Under the pieces are notes generated by a model. That model did no database searches. It saw nothing but the letters and a program-made list of their open reading frames with translations, and had not been told where the DNA came from. From positions 1 to 32,803 of the forward strand of contig JAFMCK010000005.1 in the NCBI GenBank assembly GCA_017857825.1: a stretch of 32,803 bases of DNA. Direction: 5' to 3'. Position 1 is the first letter of the stretch. Every line of letters starts with the position of its first letter. This document shows positions 1-8,374 of this stretch, in pieces. Origin of the DNA: Rhodospirillales bacterium (GTDB lineage Bacteria; Pseudomonadota; Alphaproteobacteria; Rhodospirillales; Casp-alpha2). A program made the translations under genes and the position numbers.

Positions 1-384
1 GTTTTGGAATACTGGAAAAATCTTTAGGCCATTCTTCTGTGCGGCGTCCCAGGCGGTCGTCAGCTGATCTGGGCGCATGAACGTTGGCTTTTCCATAATC
101 ACGTGTTTACCGAAATTGGCGAGCATTTCCATGCCGTGCTCAAAGTGCATACCGGACGGTGTGATGACCGCAGCAATATCGATATCGTCGATACTGTGCA
201 ACATTTCGCGATAATCGGTGAACGCCGGGACTCCAAACTGTTTGGCGTAGGCGTTGGCTTTGGACATATCCAAGTCGCACACGGCAGCCAACGAGATACC
301 GTCAACCGCGGTCAACGAGCCACAATGATGACCGGCAATGCGGCCGCACCCGATTAGGGCAACGCGAAGATCTTTATCGGGCAC
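1..384 (-). CDS. Gfo/Idh/MocA family NAD(P)-dependent oxidoreductase, 5' part (runs off left edge)
   Basis: The first 128 codons are present and the rest lies outside the window. The start is a GTG at 384-382, chosen because a clear GGAGG ribosome-binding site lies 8 nt upstream (about 393-397) and no ATG fits. The protein opens with a Rossmann dinucleotide fold: GCGRIAG at residues 12-18, then an acidic residue at the end of the second strand (CDLD, about 36-39). The family's EKP motif, which holds the catalytic lysine, is at 98-100. Family members oxidise or reduce a sugar hydroxyl; in surface-glycan loci they are often WlbA-like 3-dehydrogenases of nucleotide sugars. The substrate cannot be told from this fragment. 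The gene follows the preceding LIC13510-like gene by only 19 nt, so the two are almost certainly co-transcribed. Confidence 0.93.
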   Translation of the reverse strand, partial: MPDKDLRVALIGCGRIAGHHCGSLTAVDGISLAAVCDLDMSKANAYAKQFGVPAFTDYREMLHSIDDIDIAAVITPSGMHFEHGMEMLANFGKHVIMEKPTFMRPDQLTTAWDAAQKNGLKIFPVFQN

Positions 385-403
385 GTGTTTAGGCCTCCGA
401 TGG

Positions 404-2017
404 CTATGTGTTGAAAGGGGTTTTAGCACCTGTCAAAAGCTGGTTCCAGGCATCGAAGCGCGGATCGCTCAATATCTTGTCCCATTCGACGTTTACAGGC
501 GCTGGGGGCTGCGCGATGATCGACTCTACGGTTTCTAGGGTTGTCGTCGTAAGTGCGACAAAACGAGGTAGGACATTGATCGATATCAAGCCGTCTAATT
601 GAAGCCGAACCGCTGGTACGCCCGCTAGAACCGCGTCCAGGCCCGATGCACCGGACGCGAAAACAACCAACTTTAGCCGAGTTTGCGCGGCTAGCCCGAT
701 GTTTGTTTCTGATAAATTGGCGCGTTCAGGTACAGGCAACGGGTACATGGGGTGCGGCTTAACCAGCACTGTATGACCGGCGTCGGCAAAGCGCGCGGCG
801 ACCTGCAACTGTGCTTGGGCTGCCGTGCGGATCGCCGACAACGGCACAAACACCAACCCATTTGGATCATATGCCGGCGCGTGCCGTGCGAATCGCAAAG
901 CACCCAATATCTGCAATCGATCCGGCGGAGTGCCCCATGCCGCCAACTCGTCGCGGTAGGCCGGGCCATTGCAGGCGATAATGTCGGGCAAGCTGGCGTT
1001 ACCATCAATATTGGTCTTGGCGGCATAATTAAACTGATGCGGCCCGATCACGGTGTGCTGATAACCGATGGTCGTGGTCGGGTGGGCACCAGCGGCGCGG
1101 CAAAGATCACGCTCCCACCCATGGTTTTCCCAAGGCCAACATAGGGTGGCGGGTGCGGCGTCGGCTAAAAAGGCGCGTTGGCAGTGCTGTTGCCAAAAAT
1201 TCATCGCTGGTCCGCCGCCGCTGTTTTCAAGTGCCGCACTGCGCCGGATCAACCAACGCCAGCGACCGTGTTCGATACTGTCGTCCGGCGTCCAAAGCCG
1301 ACAGGGCACCCTCAGCAATACCGCATATCGGCCCCAGGCGTGCAGGCTGGCAGTCCTTGGGTCTGCGCCTAAGCGCTGCGCCGTTTCGTGCCCGGTATCG
1401 GTATGCAGCAACCGCTTTAGGCCTTGGATGCGCTGCATAAGGTCGGCGAAGTACGCATCTTGGCCATCAGCACGGCTATCCGGATGGCCATACACCAAGA
1501 TCACCGATGCGCCTAGCCTCATGCGCGTGCGCATATGGCCGAGCGCGCGCCGCGTGCGTAGCAACGATAAAGCCAACTTCAGGCGTGCCGCATAGCCGCG
1601 TATAAAGCGTTTTAGTGCGATTGGCCAAAGCGGCGGTGGCGTGCCGGCCTGGACGTGATCAATTGATGCCAGATGGCGGAATATCCAGGGATCATCGCAG
1701 ATGACCAAGGTGCGGGGCGCCGCCTTGGCGAGATCTGAACAGATCGTGTGCCAGGCCAACGTGATGCCGAAATCCGATCCGAATGCGCCGCACATCGGCA
1801 TGTGCGCAATTGCGCCGCTGGGCTCTGCCTGTAGGATTTTACCGATCCGCGACCAGTCGTCTCGAATGCCTTCAAAGGCCTGCTCTAGCCGTGGTGCGGT
1901 GTTCGGTGTTTTGAGGGCCAAATCAAGGGATGCGGGCGCATCGGCGTTGATTGTCAGCCATTGATCATAGGTCCCGTGCGCGGGCAAATCCGTTGTGGTT
2001 GTCAGCAGGATGCTCAT
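404..2017 (-). CDS. surface carbohydrate biosynthesis protein, LIC13510-like (GT-B-like)
   Basis: A 537-residue soluble protein. The overall arrangement resembles the uncharacterised O-antigen biosynthesis family typified by Leptospira LIC13510. The C-terminal half has GT-B-like features: a G-Y-Q-H motif near residue 314, VKPHPMYPLP around 417-426, and a late SGASGLDAVLAGVP segment of the kind that ends nucleotide-sugar-binding domains. I infer a glycosyltransferase-like role in making a surface glycan, but donor and acceptor are unknown. No signal peptide or clear membrane segment is visible. It is the first gene of the left-hand minus-strand unit, diverges from the plus-strand methyltransferase with only 46 nt between the starts, and is followed by the Gfo/Idh/MocA gene. 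No strong ribosome-binding site is seen before the ATG at 2017. Confidence 0.8.
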   Translation of the reverse strand: MSILLTTTTDLPAHGTYDQWLTINADAPASLDLALKTPNTAPRLEQAFEGIRDDWSRIGKILQAEPSGAIAHMPMCGAFGSDFGITLAWHTICSDLAKAAPRTLVICDDPWIFRHLASIDHVQAGTPPPLWPIALKRFIRGYAARLKLALSLLRTRRALGHMRTRMRLGASVILVYGHPDSRADGQDAYFADLMQRIQGLKRLLHTDTGHETAQRLGADPRTASLHAWGRYAVLLRVPCRLWTPDDSIEHGRWRWLIRRSAALENSGGGPAMNFWQQHCQRAFLADAAPATLCWPWENHGWERDLCRAAGAHPTTTIGYQHTVIGPHQFNYAAKTNIDGNASLPDIIACNGPAYRDELAAWGTPPDRLQILGALRFARHAPAYDPNGLVFVPLSAIRTAAQAQLQVAARFADAGHTVLVKPHPMYPLPVPERANLSETNIGLAAQTRLKLVVFASGASGLDAVLAGVPAVRLQLDGLISINVLPRFVALTTTTLETVESIIAQPPAPVNVEWDKILSDPRFDAWNQLLTGAKTPFNT

Positions 2018-2063
2018 CGTTTTGTGCGGCTTTTCACGTGCGGATTGAAAGCTGCCGCCGGAT

Positions 2064-3080
2064 GTGCGATTTTCCCCGCCATTCCCGCGCAGTTATTTTG
2101 GATCAAAATCTGTGACATTAAATTCTGACTTGTCCCTGGACGCCGTTCGCGACGCGATTGAAGCGACCGAAGCCACCCCGTTGTTGATTGATGCCCGCGA
2201 CCGAGGGCTTACCGGTATTTCCGGTTTGAAAACGGTGGGTCTGTTACAGCGTTTGGCGCGCGCTGCCGAAGGCCATGATAGCTGCTATCTTGAAATTGGC
2301 GTGTTTCAAGGGCTGACGCTGGTTTCCAGTGCGCTGGCGGCGCCCACGTTACCGTGTTTCGGGATTGATAATTTTCGCATCCTGGACCCTGAAGGCACTA
2401 ACAAAAGCATTGTCGACCAGCGGTTGAACGATTTTGCGACGACCAACGCGCACTTGATCAATATGGACTTCGAAGATGCGTTGGCGGGTTTGCTTGCGCA
2501 AACGGACGACCAGAAAGTGTCGGTCTATTTTGTTGACGGGCCGCATGATTATCGCAGCCAGTTGGTGTGTTTGTTGGCGGCAAAGCCGCTGTTGGCACCG
2601 GGTGCCGTGATCGTGATCGATGATGCGAACTATCCTGCTGTCCGCCAGGCCACCTATGACTTCTTGACCAGCCATCCGGATTTTGCGCTGATGTTTGAAG
2701 CCTATACCGATGCGCATCCGGCGAATTTGGATGCCGCGACGTTGGCGGCTGCAGAAAACGGCTGGCTCAATGGTGTTAACGTGATAGTTCATGACCCGGC
2801 GCACTGGGTGGACCGTACGTTGCCGCCGGTTTCGGAAGATCGGACGTTGTATTTCAACGATTGGCTTGTCCATCGTTTGGCACTAGCCGAGCTTGCACCG
2901 CAAGCGTTGGCCTTGGCACATGCCGTCGTCGATGGCGCAGATGCCAAAGCCGAATCCACAGCCCTGAAAGCGGCTTATACGTCGTTGGCGCCAACCGCCG
3001 AAGCGCGCTCGCGTGATCGCAATACCTATAGTGCCGGTCTAACTTCTGGCCACCTCGCCAATATCAAAGCCGCAGGCTAA
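2064..3080 (+). CDS. class I SAM-dependent methyltransferase (CmcI / Methyltransf_24-like)
   Basis: The glycine-rich SAM-binding motif I is seen as LEIGVFQG near residues 76-83. A later VDGPHDY motif (about 157-163) and an IVIDDAN segment are typical of the CmcI/Methyltransf_24 group, often annotated as cephalosporin-hydroxylase-like and common in glycan and glycopeptide clusters. It probably O- or N-methylates a sugar; the target is unknown. Two GTG starts are possible. The one at 2064 gives 338 residues but has no good ribosome-binding site. The one at 2112 gives 322 residues and has a GGAT 8-9 nt upstream. The domain is complete from either. This is the only plus-strand gene left of 27 kb. 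Its stop lies 5 bases from the end of the convergent operon. Confidence 0.85.
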   Translation: MRFSPPFPRSYFGSKSVTLNSDLSLDAVRDAIEATEATPLLIDARDRGLTGISGLKTVGLLQRLARAAEGHDSCYLEIGVFQGLTLVSSALAAPTLPCFGIDNFRILDPEGTNKSIVDQRLNDFATTNAHLINMDFEDALAGLLAQTDDQKVSVYFVDGPHDYRSQLVCLLAAKPLLAPGAVIVIDDANYPAVRQATYDFLTSHPDFALMFEAYTDAHPANLDAATLAAAENGWLNGVNVIVHDPAHWVDRTLPPVSEDRTLYFNDWLVHRLALAELAPQALALAHAVVDGADAKAESTALKAAYTSLAPTAEARSRDRNTYSAGLTSGHLANIKAAG

Positions 3081-3085
3081 ACTTT

Positions 3086-3856
3086 TTACAGCCAGTCGCC
3101 GCCGGTCAGCGGGATCATCTGGCCGGTGATGAATTGCGCCCAGCCCGACAATAAAAAGGTCATCAAGGCGGCGGCTTCATCGACGTGGCCCGGGCGTTTT
3201 AGGGGCACCATTTCTGCGCGGGCTTTCATGTCTGCATCCGTTTTGTCGTGCCAGCGCCCATGAAAGCCACTGTCGATGTAGCCGAACCTGAGCCCATTGA
3301 CCAACACCCCTGCGGGTGCTCCTTCGCGGGCCAAACCTTCGACCATACATTCGGTGCCGCGTTTGGCGATAGCATACGGAAAGCTCATGGCGCTGCCGCC
3401 GTGGATTGCCGATTCGGTTCCGGTTAAAAGAATACGCCCGCCGCGTTTGTTGTCCTGCATGTGCTGCATGGCGGCACGGGCCAAAAAGAACGGCTGGTTT
3501 AAATTGACGTCTATATCGCGCGCCCAGTCGGTATCTGGCATGTCTTTCCAATGGCCGCTGAAATGGATGCCGCCGCTAAGCACCACCAAAGCATCAATGC
3601 CGCCCGCTTCGGTGACGAATTCATGTACCAGCGCAACGCAATCATGGGCGCTGCTAAAAGCCTTGTTCAGATGGACCATGCGCGGATCATTGGACGGATG
3701 ACGCTTACTGGCCCCATGCGCGCCGATCCGGCAGTCGGGTCCTTGCAGCAGCATATCGACGAGCGCGCGGCCAAGCCCACCCGACGCGCCGGTCACTAAA
3801 ATACGCATCCCAGGGTCAATGGTGGGAATCCAATCAGGTGCTGTGAACGGGATCAT
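3086..3856 (-). CDS. short-chain dehydrogenase/reductase (SDR), last gene of the large operon
   Basis: A classical SDR: cofactor motif TGASGGLG near residue 22, a central serine in LTGTES, and the catalytic YAIAK pair followed by the usual NGLRFGYIDS loop. The C-terminal LTGGDWL is the common SDR ending. It should oxidise or reduce a sugar or a sugar-derived carbonyl with NAD(P)H. The start is uncertain. The frame is open from an ATG at 3886 (266 residues, overlapping the preceding gene by 17 nt, no ribosome-binding site). The ATG at 3856 sits 13 nt after the upstream stop with AAAGG ahead of it, so I prefer it (256 residues). It follows the TIM-barrel isomerase gene, and the two may act on the same intermediate. 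In Campylobacter the legionaminate cluster also contains an SDR (PtmA), but that match is by context only. Confidence 0.88.
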   Translation of the reverse strand: MIPFTAPDWIPTIDPGMRILVTGASGGLGRALVDMLLQGPDCRIGAHGASKRHPSNDPRMVHLNKAFSSAHDCVALVHEFVTEAGGIDALVVLSGGIHFSGHWKDMPDTDWARDIDVNLNQPFFLARAAMQHMQDNKRGGRILLTGTESAIHGGSAMSFPYAIAKRGTECMVEGLAREGAPAGVLVNGLRFGYIDSGFHGRWHDKTDADMKARAEMVPLKRPGHVDEAAALMTFLLSGWAQFITGQMIPLTGGDWL

Positions 3857-3869
3857 TGTCTGCGTGCCT

Positions 3870-4691
3870 TTATGCGTTACTGCCATAGACAGATTTTAAA
3901 TACGTTGCCGATTGCCGCACAGGACCCAACGCGTCCGTTGTGTCGACCATGCGTTGTTCGATCGAAATAAACCCTTCATAACCGACGTTCTTTAAAATTG
4001 CGGCAAAGCCGGCATGGTCTATTTCATCGGTGCTGCCAAGAATGCCAAGCCCTGGTTCGTTGACGTGGACGTGTTTTAAGTACGGCTTTGCGCATGCGGC
4101 GATCTCTGGCGTCATCTCGGCGTTTTCGGCGATCCCTTTGGCGTCGAGGTGCAACCCGACACTCGGCACCGCCAACGCTGTGACAAGTTTTTCGGCATCG
4201 ATCACCGAGTTGAGGAAATCACTGTCTTTCGGGCCTAACGGTTCAAAACAAAAACACGTGCCGTGAGTATTGATGCGCGCGTCTAACTCTTGAAAAAAGT
4301 CGATGGCATAGGCGTTGGCGTCGGCAAGGCTACGGCCATGACGCCATCGCCCCGCCCCCCAGATCAGTGTTTTTCCGCCAAGGTCGCGACAGATAGCAGA
4401 TAAATGCGTCATAAAATCAAGCACGCGTGCGCGGTCCGCCGACTCGGCAAAAAGGCCCATATCTTTTTGATCAAACAAAAGCGAATGTAGCCCTAAAATT
4501 TCGAGACCCGCCGCTTCGACATCGTGGCGATAGCGCGTCACCATGGCCGGTGTTAAGCCGTGCCATGTGTCTTGCCACACCCGACTAGGCGCGACCTCAA
4601 GCCCCGCAAAGCCGAGCTCGGCCAACGTCGGCAATTCGTGCAGATGGGAAAACGCTGTCAGTGCAATGTTTGAAATGGCGAATTGGCTCAT
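3870..4691 (-). CDS. sugar phosphate isomerase/epimerase (xylose-isomerase-like TIM barrel)
   Basis: A 273-residue protein of the AP-endonuclease-2 / xylose-isomerase-like TIM barrel family. The residues that normally bind the divalent metal are present in order: E150 (FCFEPLG), H181/D183 (GLHLDAKG), H207/H209 (KHVHVNEPG) and E245 (SIEQRM). Such enzymes isomerise or epimerise sugars and keto sugars through an enediolate; some are dehydratases or hydrolases. The substrate here is unknown, presumably a building block of the surface glycan. Its ATG overlaps the stop of the ABC transporter gene in an ATGA (4688-4691), so the two are translationally coupled. It is followed directly by the SDR gene. 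Confidence 0.88.
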   Translation of the reverse strand: MSQFAISNIALTAFSHLHELPTLAELGFAGLEVAPSRVWQDTWHGLTPAMVTRYRHDVEAAGLEILGLHSLLFDQKDMGLFAESADRARVLDFMTHLSAICRDLGGKTLIWGAGRWRHGRSLADANAYAIDFFQELDARINTHGTCFCFEPLGPKDSDFLNSVIDAEKLVTALAVPSVGLHLDAKGIAENAEMTPEIAACAKPYLKHVHVNEPGLGILGSTDEIDHAGFAAILKNVGYEGFISIEQRMVDTTDALGPVRQSATYLKSVYGSNA

Positions 4692-6469
4692 AAGTTGCCA
4701 AGCTCGACGAGGCGTTTAAAGCCGGGTTGGGTTTTGACTAGGTCTTCAAACGACCCTTTGCCGGCAATTTTACCGGCGTCGAAATATAAAATGTAGTCGC
4801 AGTCGCGAAGCGTCGAAAGCCGATGGGCGATGATGATGATGGTTTTGCTGCCCCGAAACGCATTGATCGCTTCGGTGATTTGGGCTTCGGTTTCGTTATC
4901 GACGGCTGACGTCGCTTCGTCGAGAATCAGAATGCTCGGGTTAAGATAGAGCGCGCGTGCGATGCCGATACGTTGCCGCTGACCCCCGGACAAGCGCACA
5001 CCTTTTTCGTTCAACCGGGTATCTAGCCCTGCGTCCATCTTTTTGATCGTGTCTGTTAAGCGGGCACTGTTGATGGCCGCCCAAACGGCAACATCGTCGA
5101 TCAACGCGTCTTCGACACCGAACGCAATATTGCGGCGCACGGTATCGTCAATGACCGATACCAGTTGCGGCACAAAGCCGATCTTTTTCGGTGGTGCAAT
5201 ATCTGTAACGTGGGTCCCGTCAACGATGACGTCGCCGCGCTGTGGAGAAATCAGACCTAGAATAATTTCAACTGTTGTCGATTTGCCGGCACCCGAAGAT
5301 CCTGCCAGCCCGACGATGTCACCATGTTTGACGACAAGATTAATGTCCTCAATCGACGGCTTATAGACGCTGGGATAGGTAAAGCTGACACCTGATAGCG
5401 CAATCGCGTCTTCGCCGGGCGCGGCATGTTCTATGTCAGCAGGCCGCGTATCAAGTTTGCGTTGCCAGTCGTCCGCCGCCACCATTTCGGCATGCAACAG
5501 TTGTATGATCTTGGTGCGGCGCGTCAGCTCTGACAAATTGGCGAGAATACGATTTGCCGACGGTAACAATCGAATGGCTGCGATCCCGAATATACTGACA
5601 ATGGCGGCATTATCAGCGGCACTGGCATCGGTCGTATCGGCCCAAATGACAAAGATACCGATCCCGGCAACAAGAATACTTTCCAAGACGAGGCGGGTGC
5701 CGCTCAGGTTTATGCTGGCGAGGCTTTGCAGCCGGCCACGGCGAAATACCGAGACGCTATAGCGATGTACGAAATGATCTTGATATCCGTAAACCAGGAT
5801 TTCTTTGATGGCGTTAAATGTCTCTTTCGCCAGGGTTAGCGCGCCCACTTCGAGGGTATACGCTTCTGCACCCCACCGACGAAACAGGGGGCTGACCAAC
5901 TTATGATATGTGAACGCGACGACCAATAAAGACACACCGGCTACGAGTGTCACCTTGGGTTGCGTGGCGATCAGTAGGCCGAGCGTTACAGTCGTCAATA
6001 AGAGGTCGAGCAGGGTTTCAAGCATCAGGCGTATCGAATCAAAGCCCGTGGGTGCACTGCTTGAAAGGTGATTAAGAAATTCACCGGTATTGCGCTGTAA
6101 GTATTGTTTGTAAGGCTGATGCAGATAATGCCGGTAAAGGCGCACCAAAAATGCCGACATGGCGTCATAGGCAATGCGCGCCGTGAAATAGTTCAACGCC
6201 ATCAAGACGACGTTTTTTAAAACCACAAATATGACGATAAATGCGGCGACCTTCGCGAGTTCAAAGTTATTTAGAAACGCATAGGCTGATTTCATCGGCC
6301 CTAACGTCGGCTCACTGGCACCGAGCAGCACATTGACTAGACTGACGAGCAGGGCCAAACTGCCAAGTTCAAGTAAGCTTGCAGCGCCCATCAATGGGAG
6401 GATCGCAAGTATTCTCATCCTTCCATTCCGGTTTGGAAGGGCAAACAGCATTTTAACTAAATTGAACAA
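4688..6469 (-). CDS. ABC transporter, fused permease/ATPase (lipid-linked glycan flippase type)
   Basis: A 593-residue half-transporter. The N-terminal part (about 15-310) holds the membrane helices of an exporter-type permease. The ATPase domain (about 355-590) is complete: Walker A GSSGAGKST at 390-398, Q-loop Q435 (FVPQ), signature LSGGQ at 493-497, Walker B ILILDE at 513-518 and H-loop histidine H549. All catalytic residues are present, so it should hydrolyse ATP as a homodimer. By family and context it most likely flips a lipid-linked oligosaccharide across the inner membrane, like PglK or MsbA; this is inference. It ends in an ATGA overlap with the TIM-barrel gene. A 49-nt gap separates it from the SDR gene upstream. 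Confidence 0.92.
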   Translation of the reverse strand: MFNLVKMLFALPNRNGRMRILAILPLMGAASLLELGSLALLVSLVNVLLGASEPTLGPMKSAYAFLNNFELAKVAAFIVIFVVLKNVVLMALNYFTARIAYDAMSAFLVRLYRHYLHQPYKQYLQRNTGEFLNHLSSSAPTGFDSIRLMLETLLDLLLTTVTLGLLIATQPKVTLVAGVSLLVVAFTYHKLVSPLFRRWGAEAYTLEVGALTLAKETFNAIKEILVYGYQDHFVHRYSVSVFRRGRLQSLASINLSGTRLVLESILVAGIGIFVIWADTTDASAADNAAIVSIFGIAAIRLLPSANRILANLSELTRRTKIIQLLHAEMVAADDWQRKLDTRPADIEHAAPGEDAIALSGVSFTYPSVYKPSIEDINLVVKHGDIVGLAGSSGAGKSTTVEIILGLISPQRGDVIVDGTHVTDIAPPKKIGFVPQLVSVIDDTVRRNIAFGVEDALIDDVAVWAAINSARLTDTIKKMDAGLDTRLNEKGVRLSGGQRQRIGIARALYLNPSILILDEATSAVDNETEAQITEAINAFRGSKTIIIIAHRLSTLRDCDYILYFDAGKIAGKGSFEDLVKTQPGFKRLVELGNL

Positions 6470-6518
6470 TAGACCTCACGTCTATGGGCTAAATAAATGC
6501 GCAGATTTGCGTTTGAAA

Positions 6519-7232
6519 TCATTCACCACCGGCAATGGCAATTATCTCGCCGGTCGCAAAACCATTTTGATCTGAACCATAAAAATATACTGCGCGGGCA
6601 ATATCGTCGGTGCTTGCCGCGCGTGCGGCCGGGATCATTTTGACCCGGTCACTCAGCCGCTTCGATGGGTCGTGATCATGAAATTTGGTGTCTGTGACGC
6701 CAACCCGAAGCGTGTTGATAAATACATTATCGCCCGCCCATTTTTTATAATCGTTGGGAATGAATTCGAGAAGATGCTTCGACACTGCGTAATTGAAACT
6801 GTTGCTGCCACCGCGAAATTTTACACCGATGCTACCGATATTGACGATACGGCCCCATTGCCGTGATTGCATCTGCGGCGCAAGTTCTTGGATGAGCCTG
6901 AACGTCGGCCACGAATTGGTTACGATCGCTGATAAAAAATCGTCAACATTTACATCTTCAAATCGACCCGGGAAAAAATTACCGGATAGATTGATCAGAA
7001 CATCACATTGCGAAATTTGGGCCTGGTTTTCAGAAATGAAGGTTTCCAATCCTTTTGGCGTCGCAAAGTCGCCTTGCGCGGTGATGGACGCCGAATTTTC
7101 TGAAATTAACGACTCTAACGCGGCATTTTGCGTGCGAAAGTGGCCAAGCACCGAAAACCCCGAATTAAGGTAAAGCTTAGTGACCGCAAGACCTATGTCT
7201 GAACTGGCGCCTGTGATTAAGACCTTTCGCAT
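6519..7232 (-). CDS. short-chain dehydrogenase/reductase (SDR)
   Basis: A 237-residue classical SDR: TGASSDIG at residues 7-14 binds NAD(P), and S134, Y148 and K152 (YAVSK) form the catalytic set. The ending (FATGEIIAIAGG) is typical of the family. It probably reduces or oxidises a carbonyl on a sugar intermediate. It is distinct in sequence from the SDR at 3086-3856, so the locus has two. It starts 12 nt after the stop of the radical SAM gene, suggesting the pair is co-translated and may act on the same intermediate. The substrate is not recognisable. Confidence 0.9.
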   Translation of the reverse strand: MRKVLITGASSDIGLAVTKLYLNSGFSVLGHFRTQNAALESLISENSASITAQGDFATPKGLETFISENQAQISQCDVLINLSGNFFPGRFEDVNVDDFLSAIVTNSWPTFRLIQELAPQMQSRQWGRIVNIGSIGVKFRGGSNSFNYAVSKHLLEFIPNDYKKWAGDNVFINTLRVGVTDTKFHDHDPSKRLSDRVKMIPAARAASTDDIARAVYFYGSDQNGFATGEIIAIAGGE

Positions 7233-7244
7233 CTTTGCACCCGA

Positions 7245-8135
7245 TCAAGAAGCCTCGATAATTTTTTGCCAAGCTTTTGCATGTTCCGCTCCCATGAGCG
7301 TCCCTTTAACATCGCAACGTTGACAGGGGGCCTTTGTGCGATCGCCACAATTTAACAACTTTCGCGCTTCCATGAAATTATCGCCACACCAAACATCCAT
7401 GAATGATTGATTGTTCATGTTGCCGACGACTTTAGACTTATTCCAATCGTGAGAGCACAATAAAACGTCACCATTGTAGTCCATAAAAAATGTATAGCTT
7501 GGATAGTAGCACGGCGTTTTTAGCGGCTCGACTACGTCACTAATGGCGAATTCTGCTTTCGACATGGCACCGCCACGATTGCTGAGTGTGATGCCGAAGT
7601 CTTGTTCAGGCGGAAGGTAGCGATGTCGAATGACGAATTGACCATCATTCAGTCCGGCATCAATGCACATTTTCTCAAACCGCTCGGCGTCTTCAGCACT
7701 GTCGTACACACTTATCAGTATCGTCGTCAGCCCACTGTCGATAAGACGTAATAAACGGTTTTTGTTGAGCACGTCGCCGTTCGTGACCATTTCAATGCGC
7801 GCATTAGGGACATGTGTCGCAACTGTTTTGATGTGATCGTATATTTTTTTGTCTAACAGCGGCTCGACAAAACCTGAAAATAAAACAATGCCATCATAGG
7901 CAACCTCGCCCAACTCTCGCATAAGTTTTTCCAAGAGTTTTGGTGAAAGAAATTCTTTGATATCCGGATAATCTGGATCACTTCTGGGGCAAAAAGAGCA
8001 AACCCGATTGCACGTTCCAGACTCGCTAATTTCAACGACGCCAGGTAGAGGCGTCTGCAAATCAGGCTGACGCTCTAGCGCTTTGGAAATATGCGAGGAT
8101 TTCCGCGGGATCGCAGGATCAAAGAAATAATCCAT
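7245..8135 (-). CDS. radical SAM / SPASM domain protein
   Basis: The radical SAM CxxxCxxC cluster motif is C42-N-R-V-C46-S-F-C49. A C-terminal SPASM-type domain has further cysteines at about 209, 227, 250, 263, 271 and 274, enough for auxiliary iron-sulphur centres. I chose the ATG at 8135 (296 residues) because AGGTG lies 8 nt upstream. The frame is open a further 67 codons to 8336, but that stretch has an unlikely composition and no site at its start. Radical SAM/SPASM proteins modify peptides or act as sugar dehydrogenases/epimerases (for example in butirosin synthesis). In this locus a radical-mediated sugar modification is plausible. No precursor peptide is visible nearby. It has 12 nt to the downstream SDR gene. 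Confidence 0.9.
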   Translation of the reverse strand: MDYFFDPAIPRKSSHISKALERQPDLQTPLPGVVEISESGTCNRVCSFCPRSDPDYPDIKEFLSPKLLEKLMRELGEVAYDGIVLFSGFVEPLLDKKIYDHIKTVATHVPNARIEMVTNGDVLNKNRLLRLIDSGLTTILISVYDSAEDAERFEKMCIDAGLNDGQFVIRHRYLPPEQDFGITLSNRGGAMSKAEFAISDVVEPLKTPCYYPSYTFFMDYNGDVLLCSHDWNKSKVVGNMNNQSFMDVWCGDNFMEARKLLNCGDRTKAPCQRCDVKGTLMGAEHAKAWQKIIEAS

Positions 8136-8374
8136 AGTTCTAACACCTAAAAAGTTCAATTTCTGAAGAAGATAGTCTGTCGTTTGTCCGAACATGTAAA
8201 TTGTTGGTACACATCGGGATGTTTGCATTCTGCCTCGGTTGATCTTGATGGCGTATGCACCAGATAACCGCGACACGCGCCCGCCACACTTTGATTGTCG
8301 CGGCGCAATTTGGTCAATTAATGTGCTTTCAACCAATGCACTGTCAACACATTCACGCCAGCGATGCGCGGGCT
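8136..8374 (-). other. 239-base intergenic region inside the operon
   Basis: This is the untranslated stretch between the stop of the 575-residue protein gene and the supported start of the radical SAM gene. It contains a perfect TTGACA on the minus strand at 8342-8347, but no convincing -10 hexamer at the right distance (the best is CATTAA after 18 nt). It could hold a weak internal promoter. It is also open in the radical SAM frame, so an N-terminal extension cannot be fully excluded. Confidence 0.4.
8342..8347 (-). promoter_or_regulatory. possible -35 box of an internal promoter
   Basis: TTGACA matches the sigma-70 -35 consensus exactly and lies about 200 nt upstream of the radical SAM start. 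The -10 partner is poor (CATTAA, 18-nt spacer). It may be chance. Confidence 0.2.

Noticed and set aside
752-1595. Several overlapping plus-strand frames of 95-175 codons
   Set aside because: They are shadows of the minus-strand LIC13510-like gene, rich in Arg/Ser/Ala/Pro as expected for off-frame reading.
3068-3087. Possible intrinsic terminator (AGCC-GCA-GGCT followed by TTTTT) after the plus-strand methyltransferase
   Set aside because: The stem has only four pairs and is separated from the T-run; too weak to call.
8136-8336. 67-residue N-terminal extension of the radical SAM protein
   Set aside because: A good ribosome-binding site (AGGTG) precedes the ATG at 8135, and the extension has no domain or start signal.
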